From assembly GCA_014706385.1 (NCBI GenBank), contig JACGZH010000002.1, forward strand, positions 992,001-1,056,000: a stretch of 64,000 bases of DNA, written 5' to 3'. The notes under the pieces were generated by a model. That model did no database searches. It was not told where the DNA came from and was given only the letters and a program-made list of their open reading frames with translations. Source of the DNA: Phaffia rhodozyma (lineage: Eukaryota > Basidiomycota > Tremellomycetes > Cystofilobasidiales > Mrakiaceae). A program made the translations under genes and the position numbers. This document shows positions 23,320-33,242 of this stretch, in pieces; the stretch's first letter is position 1, and every line of letters begins with the position of its first letter.

Positions 23320-24128
23320 ATGTTTCGTCGATCACTGGTCACGTCTTCAGTCGTCCTCTCAAAGTCCATCTTGCCCATGTCTACTCCTGCTATAGCTGCC
23401 TCTCATCAACACGTCATTCCCGCAGTCATTGCTCCTATCAACTCGGCTCGACGGCTGTACTCGATAGAAGTTCCGAGGGGGAGGCACGATTGGGCCGACA
23501 AGGGACCGGTCGAGTTTGAGGAAGTAAGGGAGCTTTCCAAGAACCCTGGGGTGAGTTCTCCTTTTTTATCATATTTTTATATCAAGCCGGGTATCAGCTC
23601 AATTTAATCCAATAACGGAATCCAAAACTCATTGCGGGGTGTTTTTTTTGTATTGATTGCGAATGATCTTTCGCCCAATCTAGGAGGTTCTCTTGTTGGA
23701 TGTTCGAGAGCGAGATGAGATCAAGCAGGGTAACATCCCAAGCTCTCTTCCTCTCCCCCTGTCAGAGCTTAAAGATGCTCTCGCTATGGAGCCGGATGTG
23801 TTCCAGTCAAAGTACGCCTACAAGAAGCCAGAGCCGGATCAACCTATTGTTGTTTACTGCCGAAGTGGAAGGCGAAGTCAGAGCGCATTGGAGACCTTGC
23901 AGGCCACACCAATCGCTGGACATGCTTTCACCAAGTGAGTTGCCTCAACTTGTACTACACATTAACAGGTCATCGGTGAACTATCCAGTCCATTGGCTAA
24001 ACACTCATTCTCATCTCAATTAATGAAACCTTGATAGCGTCCGAAACTACACAGGCTCTTGGTTGGACTGGACGGCGAAATATCAGCCTACGAAGAACGA
24101 GCAGGATGACGAGGAGGATGGCTGGTAG
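23320..24128 (+). CDS. mitochondrial rhodanese-domain protein (thiosulfate sulfurtransferase, RDL-type)
   Basis: A small single-domain rhodanese of about 190 residues in three exons. The N-terminus MFRRSLVTSSVVLSKSILP... is rich in Arg/Ser/Ala and lacks acidic residues, so it looks like a mitochondrial targeting sequence. The domain has VEFEEVRELSKNPG, an intron, EVLLLDVRERDEIKQGNIPS, and the active-site loop VVYCRSGRRSQSA with the catalytic Cys. After a second intron it ends NVRNYTGSWLDWTAKYQPT and an acidic tail. The GSWLDW end is typical of this family. Yeast Rdl1/Rdl2 are the closest functional comparisons: sulfur transfer from thiosulfate. The stop is TAG just before 24129. Confidence 0.9.
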
Positions 24129-25883
24129 ACCTCAAAATGTAAAATCCTTGGGTCGCACGCATGATTGTAACAAGGACGATAGACATCTTCTCCTCAAGTT
24201 GTGTGATAAATATATGGGATTCTTTGTATAGTGGTGACGAGCAACAAGCGAGGATGACATATCAGCTTTATTTTAGTCTGTTTTGATTTTGCTGCCAGTC
24301 AGAAATCCCTTTCACCAGATAAGATCTTTGCTGTATATCGTGCTCTACTTGCTTCTAAAGTGTATATGTATATGTGTGTGTGTACCAAGATATCTATAGA
24401 AATAAGCTCGGAAGAAGAGAGAACATGGTATCATATATCCGACGAAGCGGTGCGATGGATATGACGTGTAAGAAGATCGATCTAAAGCTCAGTTGTGACT
24501 ACCCAAAGAACGGACGAAATGTGACAAGAAGAGTAAGAAAAACCGATTGGGAAATTTCTATTTGCGCGATACCGAGCCCGGTTGATTTCTTTCTTCCCGT
24601 CCTTTCTTTCTCCTTTATTGCTTCTCACACACACTCACACACTCACACTGTCTCGTTTGGTCAGTTCTTTCTAGGTACGTCTATTGAGCTTGTTCATCCA
24701 GAGTGTCGCTCAACAAGTTGTCGACCAGAGGGAGATAGAAGGCCAGAGAGAAATAGAAGGAAGCAAAGATCGTAAGAGAATGAGTTGTGGTCATACGCGC
24801 GGTCAGAGATCTACTATCACAGATTCCCCAGTACACGCCTCAGCTTAATTGGGTGACCACTCTTCCCTCTTCTTTGGATCTCCTTCTTTCTTCTTCTTCT
24901 TCTTCTTTGTGTCCTGCTCGTTGTTTCTGGAGAGATTCAGCTTTGTCTTGTGTTGTCGACACTCTTCTTGTTCTCAAATCTTTGTTCTTACCTGCCATTC
25001 AAGCTTTGCCGTTTCTCTCTTTCGTGTTCTCTGACACTTGCGGGATCCCCAGACAGACAACTTTTACCCTCTGAGAAATCACACCCCAGCCGGATCATTC
25101 TCAAAAAGGAACGGTCCACCGGATCTTTGAAACAAACTCCCTTCAAGCTCTAGCTCTAGCTTTTTGGGACCACCGCCTTCTTTGCTTCCTCAACATCTTT
25201 CCCAGGCAGTCATTCCGTCGGAATTAAGCTTTTTCTCTCTATCGAACTCGCTCGGCGGTTTCACATCGGCTAGTGCCGAAGAATCGGCAATACATCTTTC
25301 TCTACCTTTCTTTCCTTGATCCTATCCTTCGTTCGAACAAAACGTCTTTTCCGAGCTTTGTCGAGTGCTCTCGTCATTCAAGAAGCGTTCTCGGTTTAGC
25401 TGAGGTGAGTGATGAATTAGATTTTAAGATTTTCCAGAGAAATATACTTCTCTAGACCTTTGAGATGGAGACGGCATACAACCATGGTAGAATTCAAGGG
25501 CAAGAAATTCTCGTTTCGACGAAATTATCCTGCTATCCCCTGTTTTCAATTCCCTCCAATCATCTCTACCCGAGTCTTAGGACACACTTCATCCATACAG
25601 CTCATTCTATGCAGCACAAGTCGAACTATAAACTCACACGTCCTTCTTGAAACCGAACATGGGTCCTTTATACAGAATATACTACTCTCTGTTCTCCGCT
25701 TAGTACGTCAGATTCATTACGTCGATTTCAGACAACTAGCCGTCACTTGTCTTCAGGGCAATCAACTATGTCTGTTTGTCATGAATTTACCTGACCTGGC
25801 TTCTGGTTCTTTCGGTCCTTCTCCTTTACAACAAAAATAGACCCCTGGGTTTCCTACCACTACTATCGCTCAAACCTTTCTAC
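24129..25883. other. long pyrimidine-rich leader/intergenic region before the BNI4-like gene
   Basis: About 1.75 kb without a supported gene. After the rhodanese 3' end there is a CA-rich tract (acacacactcacacactcac, about 24,629-24,648), then long C/T-rich stretches (about 24,860-25,000, TTCTTCTTCTTC, and 25,160-25,350). The open frames here are short and compositional. It probably holds the promoter and a long 5' UTR, perhaps with a leader intron (gaggtgagtg at about 25,402). Confidence 0.5.
24629..24650. repeat. short CA dinucleotide/(ACACTC) tract
   Basis: An alternating acacactcacacactcacac stretch in the leader region upstream of the BNI4-like gene. Confidence 0.7.
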
Positions 25884-28800
25884 ATGATCTCTTTGGATCG
25901 CCCCTCCCACATATCCGCCCACATGTCCTCCGCGAGCCAACATCAGAGTCGACCGTCAATCAACAACGCAAACTCGGGAACCAGTCTCGATCTCCCACCT
26001 CGAAGCAAGTCTACTCCTCCGTTTAGCCATCGTCCGTCGGCGTCGTCGTCGTCGTCTTCCCAACAAATCGGCGTATCCGCTTACGGCATCCGGGGCTCAA
26101 CCCAACCGCCGCCGCAGCAGCAGCAGCATCAACAACACCAACATCAACATCAGCATCAACAGCAGCCGCCACCTCAGCAGCACTACAACGCACCCAATGG
26201 CTGGAACCCTGGGTTTCCTGGGATGCCATTTCCATCACCAATGAACAATCATCAGCAGTTTTACCAACAACAACAGCAATTGGCAGCATGGGCAGCGGCT
26301 TATCAGCATGTACGTCTTTTTCAAAGCTATACTTTCTGTCTCTTCGCCTTCCAAAAAGATGTATTCATTTATCTATTCACTAACAATTCACACTTGCCGT
26401 GTGACACAGATGATGATCAACGGGTCAACTCCTCCGGTTGGACCTTTCCCTCCAAGCTCTCCTTACTCCAATCCGAACCTGAACGACTTTCAAGCTTCGT
26501 CTTCCTCCTTTGTTGATCCTCAACGTCGACGGACAAATTCTAATGGTCTCCAACATAACCCACGCCCATCGCTCGATACGTCGTATCACTCCAATAATCC
26601 GACGCCCCCGAGCCATTCCCGACAATCCTCATACTCTCAACACAACCCCGCTCAAACTCCGTCTTCTGCCGCTCCTCTTGCTTCATCTGAGGCCTCCCAA
26701 ACCAACTCCAGCGCAGTTCCACCGCCAGGCGGGTTCCACTCATATCGTCGACCGAATCGGAAAGCGGTACCCACTGAAGAAGTATCGGATGCATCTAACG
26801 CCCAGGAACTGATCGCTCCTTCAAGACCTTATATCCGAACCGAGGCAACGTCTTCCCAAACGTCCGTGGGCTCGAGCATCAAGTCAGATCACAAACGTCG
26901 AGTAGAGAGGGAAAGAGAACGAGAGAATGAATATCGAGAGGCGCATGCGCGAAACGTCTCGGTGTCTTCTTCCACTGGGAACTCATCCACCGGCTCTGGA
27001 TCTTCATCTGTGATCGGAGGACCACCCAAAAACCCATCTTCACTCTCAAACGGATCTAGCTCTACTCAATCCCCCAGTAAATCGTCGCCTGTCTCGAGTC
27101 CACCCAATACGGTTCCGCGTGCGCCCTTTAAGACTGTTTCTCCTCTCGGCGCTCCAGTAGTCGTCAAATCAGGTCCTCCGAAACCATCGCCTTTGTCTCG
27201 AGCCCAGGATGTTCCTCTTGTCGAGCGAGCCAGAGAAACCTCGGCCACATCTTCACTCACAACCGTTTCCACATCAGGCTCTTCTCCGCCTTCCAGAACA
27301 TCTCCCGCACCGACAGCGGTCGTCGAGAAGAAGGAAAAGAGTAAAGGCCTGATGAGCAAGTTCAAGGGAAAAGGCAAAGCGTCCGCTCCTGCGACAGAAG
27401 CTCAGCCCCGAGTGTCGGCAACGATGGTTTCTCCTAGCAAGCCCGCTTTGCAAGGCCGGTCAGTGTCATCCTCCGGAATACAGGCCGCCAAACCCGACGG
27501 AGGCACATCCACAACCCTCCCAGATGACGACTCCAGACCACCAGCAATCAAACGGTCGAGATCGCTCTTCAACATGAGGAACGCCAGTACAGATAATATC
27601 TCAATCGCTTCTGCTGCGAGTACCACAAGTATGATGATGAAGAAAATCGGATCGTTCGGGAAGCTGGCCTCAAAGAACAGGTCAGTCCGGAAATTTCCAC
27701 ATTATCATCGTTCTTGATCTCCTGAACCATTTCCTATTTTTCGGCGCTGACATGCCTATTGTATCCGAATGCATACATGTGATTTCTCGACAATATAGTC
27801 TCATTGGTATCTCAAATATGTTTAAGGACAAGGACAAGAAAAACAAGGACCTTGACGGTTCCGATTCACCTAAAGACAAGAAAAAAGGCAGTCCGTTCCG
27901 GAGTCGGAAGTGTGATGTCCCGTCCCCAACCGTCACCCATTTCAGTGTGGAAACCGACCGAGTCGCAGCTACCGACAGCGCTATTCTTAGCCCGGCTGCT
28001 AAGCTCGCTCGACAGCACACCCTGCGATCTCGTGCAGAGGACGACGCTCTCTCAAACCGATGGGCTGCGACCGTCAACGAGGATGGACATAGGTTGTCGA
28101 TCGACGTACCAACCACTTGGGAGAGCAATACTGTCTCCAGAAGTGCCGATCGACCACAGCTAGGGGGAATCGAGCCAGTTGGTTCACTTGGTCTCGTAGA
28201 ACCTTTTATGGATGGAGACAGAGACGACGATCATAGTTCGGTTGGAAGTCTTACAGACTTGGAAGGAGAGGTCGGCGCTAAAGATGTCGATGAGGTGGTT
28301 GACAAACTGGGTCAATCTATTCTAGTTGACGATGACGAAGAGGTTTTAACTTGGGACGTACAGCCGGTTTCTCTGGATAGAACGCCTCCTAAGTCGATTC
28401 TAAAAGGTTAGCGATGGATTCCTCAATCATCTAATTGTGACGCTGTCGATGCTAATGACCGGGCTCGTCTTGTTTATCTTTTTGTCAGTCATACCGGCTC
28501 AGCCCGACTCTACGAAAGAAAACTCAGGCCCGGCATGGAACCGATCACGATCAAACTCTTCAGACAACATGACCTATTCTGGAGGCCTTTCTTCTTCTTC
28601 TTCGTTTAATCAACTCCCTACTCCAAGCTCTGATCTCATCGACCGTACTCAATCACAAGCTGTTTCTACCGACAAGAGCGGGAAGAATATCCTGTCTTCC
28701 CCCCCGTTCGCGCCGTTCGAGGATTTGACCAACCGAATAGATCCTGTTGACCGACAAAGCTTTCCGTACAGTAATCATGCCCAGAACTCATCCGCGCCCA

Positions 28801-29075
28801 CACTCTCGTTATTCAACACGCCGCCGATGATGATGGGAACTCATCGGTCGGTCTCCGTACAGCCGGAGAAGAAAAGGGAGTTAATTTGGGCGCCGAACTG
28901 TGCGGTGTACCATACGTTCCATGGAAGCGAATACGATCGGCGTTCAGAACCGGCGACATGTAACAGGCTTACTCCCCAGCTCGCCCAAGAGATCAAAGCT
29001 TTCTTGAACCAGTTCAAGTTGGAAGAGATGGAGGTCCATCCCACCAGTCGAATTTACACTCACTTCTTCCCTTGA
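25884..29075 (+). CDS. BNI4-like scaffold protein (disordered, conserved C-terminal block)
   Basis: The start is ATG at 25884 (MISLDRPSHISAHMSS); the last codon precedes TGA at 29073-29075; four to five exons. Most of the roughly 900 residues are disordered: a Gln/His-rich tract (about 26,110-26,190), Ser/Pro-rich sequence, and basic patches such as KEKSKGLMSKFKGKGKAS and MMKKIGSFGKLASKN. The C-terminal block is conserved: KRELIWAPNCAVYHTF, EYDRRSEPATCNRLTPQLAQ, EIKAFLNQFKLEEMEVHPTS and RIYTHFF. I recognise this block from fungal proteins annotated as Bni4 (related to Afr1), which tether protein phosphatase 1 and chitin synthase regulators at the septin ring. RELIW sits where Bni4 has its RVxF-type PP1 docking motif. 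TPPKSILKG at about 28,383-28,408 ends an exon. The family call rests on the C-terminus only. Confidence 0.65.
26110..26190 (+). repeat. CAG/CAT/CAA triplet tract coding Gln/His
   Basis: An imperfect trinucleotide tract inside the BNI4-like gene encodes QQQQHQQHQHQHQHQQQ-type sequence. It is probably length-polymorphic. Confidence 0.8.
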
Positions 29076-29687
29076 CGGGATAATTTAGGACTTGCACGTT
29101 GATATCGACGTCGTTGGTGCTCTTCGAGATATATCTTCACTTCTGTCCATCTACATCCATGTTTCTGTTTTTTTTTGTTTCTTCTCTTCTCTCCCATTTT
29201 GTTAACGTTTTTTTTTTTTCGAAAGTAAATTCTTTCAGACGTTTCGCTCGGTCCCCTTCACTCACTCCTTCAACACATGTCTTGGTTTCACACCATCACA
29301 AACTACTATTCCTTGACACTTCCTCTCTTTTCTATTCCCCTTCGTTCTTCCTTTAGAAGAGATTACACAAACACCTTCGCATGGTTTTCCCCTTGGTCCC
29401 CTATCTCGTTCTCTCTTCTGTTGCGCTTATGTCCAGTGTCCACTTTCCCCTCCTTTATCTCTCTTATCATCCAACTCCAATCTAGCCAAAAACACCAATT
29501 CTCTATTCTGTACATGCATACCTTTTGTCTCCCTTTTCGCTTCATATACACTCTTTCTGTCGTCTCGGTCATGATTCGATGAAAGCTTTGTTGTCATGCC
29601 ATATGTTAAGGTCCCAACGGATCCAGTTCTAACTACAGATGTATCGAATCTTATGCTTATACCTATCACTAGTGATTTTCATATATC
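29076..29687. other. convergent 3' region between BNI4-like gene and small coiled-coil gene
   Basis: C/T-rich sequence with T runs (29,169-29,176 and 29,211-29,219) and no supported gene. The 12-base perfect palindrome ATCACTAGTGAT lies at 29665-29676, next to the stop codon of the minus-strand gene. Confidence 0.5.
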
Positions 29688-30270
29688 CTAGAGATAGACA
29701 CCTTCTTCTGAGTCATCCTGATTGTCTCGACTAGAGGATGTACCATTCGCTCGCGATTCTGAGCCCGCCGTTGTGGATGTCTCTACGGATACTATAGAAG
29801 GGACCGAGCTCGTGACCACTTCCGGTACTGTACTCGCTCCGTTCGTTGGTCTAGACGGATCGGCAGATGAATTTAAGCTCTGTATGGAGTTCGGTGCATA
29901 ATGAGAGTCGGACACCCTGATCCCTAGTTTAGATCCAAGCGCGATCTGAAGGATCTGGATTCGCTCAGATTGAGTAGCGATCGTGATCTTGTTATCTTGT
30001 AATGCACTACTCAAATCCTCAGATCAAACAGAAAGTAGACCCATAATGAGATACGTTAACGACATGATCAATTGTTGAATTGAGGGTTTCTAAGAGAACA
30101 GAGGAACGCACGAACAGGGCTACATCCGGATCAGTTTCCGACGCGAGGAACGTGACCAGATCCAAGTTTGATCGTTCGAGATGTTGGATTGAATTTTGGA
30201 GTCTTGAGATTTCTGACAGAGGATGTAAGAGAATTGACGATGATCGATTAGGTAAAACGATCGGTTCCAT
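29688..30270 (-). CDS. small protein with predicted coiled coil, family not recognised
   Basis: The supported exons start at MEPIVLPNRSSSILLHPLSE (ATG at 30268-30270) and continue with ISRLQNSIQHLERSNLDLVT and FLASETDPDVALF. An intron (donor gtgcgt, acceptor near 30,010) joins this to DLSSALQDNKITIATQSERI and QILQIALGSKLGI. A Ser/Thr-rich disordered tail ends at 29688. The total is about 155 residues. The heptad-like helical middle suggests a short coiled coil, perhaps a complex subunit, but I cannot name it. Further splice-like sites lie upstream (30,290-30,480) and one frame there (LSSTSPERHSLSTLLSSPK) would extend the N-terminus in phase. The true start may therefore be higher, near 30,480. 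Confidence 0.6.
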
Positions 30271-30713
30271 CTGAAGGGATATAATTCAGGAGTGTAGGTC
30301 GAGTGGGTCTATCTGTCTTACCTTCGGTGATGATAGGAGGGTCGAGAGCGAATGCCTCTCTGGTGAAGTTGAGGAAAGCTGGAAAGTCAGTTTTCAGTTT
30401 TAATGTGATAAATTCTAGATCTAGACAGATAAGAGCAGCTCACTCGATTGTAAACGGCTGATTGTACTGAGGACTAAACATGGTCATTGATGTTGTCGAT
30501 ATACAACCAACAAAGAATGCAAGATTGAAAAAGCCAGTCGGTGATGACGATGAGGAAGGGAACCGTAACCAGTGGTCGTTTAGGATACATCACATGGTTA
30601 CAGTATGCCGGTTCTCGGTTAACTCAGTAGATATAGCCGGGCAACAGAAATACCTGTGGTGGAGATTTCAACTTATATCTTGTTCACCATCAACATCGAT
30701 TACCTATCTCAAA
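30271..30713. promoter_or_regulatory. divergent region between coiled-coil gene and quinone oxidoreductase gene
   Basis: It holds probable 5' exons or 5' UTR introns of the minus-strand gene (30,290-30,480) and the promoter of the oxidoreductase. The plus-strand frame 30480-30761 (MVIDVVDIQPTKN...) overlaps the true oxidoreductase start in another frame and is not supported. Confidence 0.4.
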
Positions 30714-32995
30714 ATGAAGTCAGTAAATAGTATCGCTCGTCTTGTAGTTTATGTTGACTGATTTGATAAACTTGTGACCAATTTCGTGGCATCAGAGCCT
30801 TTGTCGTCGAAAAACACGCACATCCTACCAAGATCTCTGTGTGAGTCTATCACTCTTCGCCAGGATCATCCTGGTAGTGGGTCATAGGGCTAACTAGTCT
30901 TACGGATTAGCTCTCATCATTCTCCTGCACCGGTGGCCAAGAAAGGAGAGATTCTAGTCGACGTGTACAGTTGCGGGTTCGTTGGCGTTCTTCGTTTTCG
31001 AAAATCTTTGATGCGCGCAGATCCTCACTGATATATCCACGGGTTTTCTAACTACAGGTTGAACTTCTTCGATGTAAGATTGTCTCTTTGCCGAGGATTG
31101 CTAAATTCGATGTTGCGACGGTATCTGGACTGAAAGATATTTGCTTTTTGCGTTTAAATCTGGATCTCTAAAAATCATCAAGGTGCTTCAAGCTCAAAAC
31201 AAATATCAACGTTCGTCCAGCTGACATAAAATTGGCATATCGCTGGCAACGGACTGATCGGTCGCCTCGGTATCAGTTCAACCGCCCTTACCTTTTGTTC
31301 TCGGGACAGAGTTCGCAGGAGTCGTTTCGAAAGATGCGGTCATCCCAACTGGATCTGTCTTCAAGGCTGGCGGTCAGTGGCAGCATCAACCCTCCGTATC
31401 TGACATAACGAAACAAGCGCGTCAAGCTGACGACTGACAGTGTGAAACCTCGCGATGAAATAGACAAGGTTTTTGGAGCGGCCCAAGGTAAAACCACTGA
31501 ATCAGGTTTCTCTTCAAAAAATTTCACTAAAAGCTGTATCTGCTCATCGGCCTCTGCTTTTCTATAGGTTCCTTTGCAGAGCAAGTCGCTGTCCATCACA
31601 CCCAGTTGCTTCCCGTACCACCCGGAATTACCTTTGATGAAGCCGGTAGGTTCATCTTGATTATTAAGTGATGTGTATATATACTGAGTGTTCCTTCATG
31701 ACTGTTGCTCTATCAAGCCGGGCTTTGTATTACCTGGCCTGTGAGTTGTAATAAGTTTTATGACCGATGAGATCTTGAAGCGCTAGCGGAAAACTCATTT
31801 TGATGGAGTTGTCTGCCTACTGGGATGATGATATGATACAGACTAGTTGGGAGGGAATCGTCGAACGAGGACAAGCTAAGAAGGGGGATTGGGTTCTCGT
31901 TCATGCGGGTGCAGGTGGAGTCGGTTCGTCTCTGTCTTAGTTCTCTTCTTTCACACGAGCTTCTGATTTCTGACTCGACTCGAAGCCATAACTTGCTCTC
32001 TCTTTGGCGCCTTGTGATTCTCACATCGGAAGGCCTGCCTGCCATTCAAATCGCCAAGTCCCTCGGATGTAAAGTGATCGCTACTGCTTCCTCAGCTGAT
32101 AAGCTCGAAATTTGCAAGAAACACGGTGGAGCCGATTTTGGAATTGACTACTCGAAGGATAGCTGGCAGAAGGAGGTCTTAGAAATCACAGGAGGTAAAG
32201 GGGTCGACGTTGTGTTTGACCCTGTCGGTATGTCACATTCTCTATTCTTGTATCAGCTTTCATCTTACTTTTTCATCTTGATTCATTTCTGATAATACGA
32301 TGTATTAAAAATTGAAAAAAGGTCTGTTGATACCCAGTCTAAAAGTTGCTGCTTGGAAATGTCGACTTATTGTCGTCGGTTTCGCTGCAGGCGCTATCGA
32401 GAAAGTACGTTACCTAGTCTCTTCTGCTCTTGAGCGACATCCCGATAGTTAGGCAAAACATTATAGACGATTGTAAAATTGATACATGTTCATCTTTTTT
32501 TCTTTTCGTACGTGATAGATTCCGGCTAACTTAATCCTCCTCAAGAATGTTAGCGTCGTCGGACTACATCTCGGAGCATACTACAGTAAGCCCCATATAC
32601 ATCTCGGTCTTCTCTCTTTTGTATTCGGCCATTTGACATGATCGTCTCTTTCATTATATGGCACGCATGTACAGAGAAAGAACCTTCCCAGCCACCTGTT
32701 ATATGGGGAGAGCTCTTCAAGGGTCTTCATAATGGAGCCTATCGGCCTGTGGTTTATGACCGGGTATATAAGTCAGTCCAGTTTTTTTTTATAATCAACA
32801 TACACGGCGATGCGACGAAACAATGTGACCTGAATTGATGCTATTATCTATTCCACGCGTACAAATTCAACTTTCCGTGTCAAAAGTGGGCTAGACAAGA
32901 TAGGTACTGGACTGGCAGATATTGAATCCAGAAAAACATGGGGCAAAGTTATTGTTCATGTGAGAGATTCACAAGATGTCAAAGCTAGACTTTGA
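30714..32995 (+). CDS. zeta-crystallin-like quinone oxidoreductase (MDR superfamily)
   Basis: An NAD(P)H-dependent reductase of the zinc-independent MDR group. The start is ATG at 30714: ATGAA joined across an intron (30719 to about 30795) gives MKAFVVEKHAHPTKIS. Then SHHSPAPVAKKGEILVDVYS, CGLNFFD on a 16-base exon (31058-31073), VLQAQNKYQ, PPLPFVLGTEFAGVVSKD, a DKVFGAAQGSFAEQVAVH block, VPPGITFDEAAG, WEGIVERGQAKKGDWVLVHA, the cofactor motif GAGGVG, IQIAKSLGCKVIATASSADK, GGADFGIDYSKDSW, GGKGVDVVFDPVG, CRLIVVGFAAGAIEKIPANL, NVSVVGLHLGAYY, and SRKTWGKVIVHVRDSQDVKA. No zinc-binding Cys/His set is seen. About twelve exons, several very small. The stop is TGA at 32993-32995. Convergent with PGS1. 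Confidence 0.88.
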
Positions 32996-33242
32996 TTCTC
33001 TCCCTTCATCCCATGCCATCGTTTTTCTGTATCCATGGTCTGATCTGGTTGTATGAACTCTATCTAATGATCTTCTATAACGATTGATGCGAATCTTCTG
33101 TTCCTGTCTTCACCCACCCATCCCCTTGCACACCCTCATAATCTATGCATAAGCAACGACAGAGAACATATCAAGAAAGAGAGAAGGAATAATAGTACCA
33201 CCCCTCTCTTATACTTCCTAATGCTCTGAACCAGAAGGCTCA

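Noticed and set aside
25460..25840. Plus-strand frame just upstream of the BNI4-like ATG as an extra N-terminal exon
   Set aside because: No in-frame join to MISLDRPSH is needed, composition is unlike the gene, and no donor/acceptor pair is clearly better than starting at 25884.
29665..29676. Perfect palindrome ATCACTAGTGAT
   Set aside because: 12 bases is near what chance allows in 64 kb, and it is at a convergent 3' end with no partner site; kept only as a note.
30480..30761. Plus-strand frame overlapping the oxidoreductase start
   Set aside because: It reads through the first oxidoreductase intron in a different frame; splicing at 30719 gives the conserved MKAFVVEKHAHPTKIS start instead.
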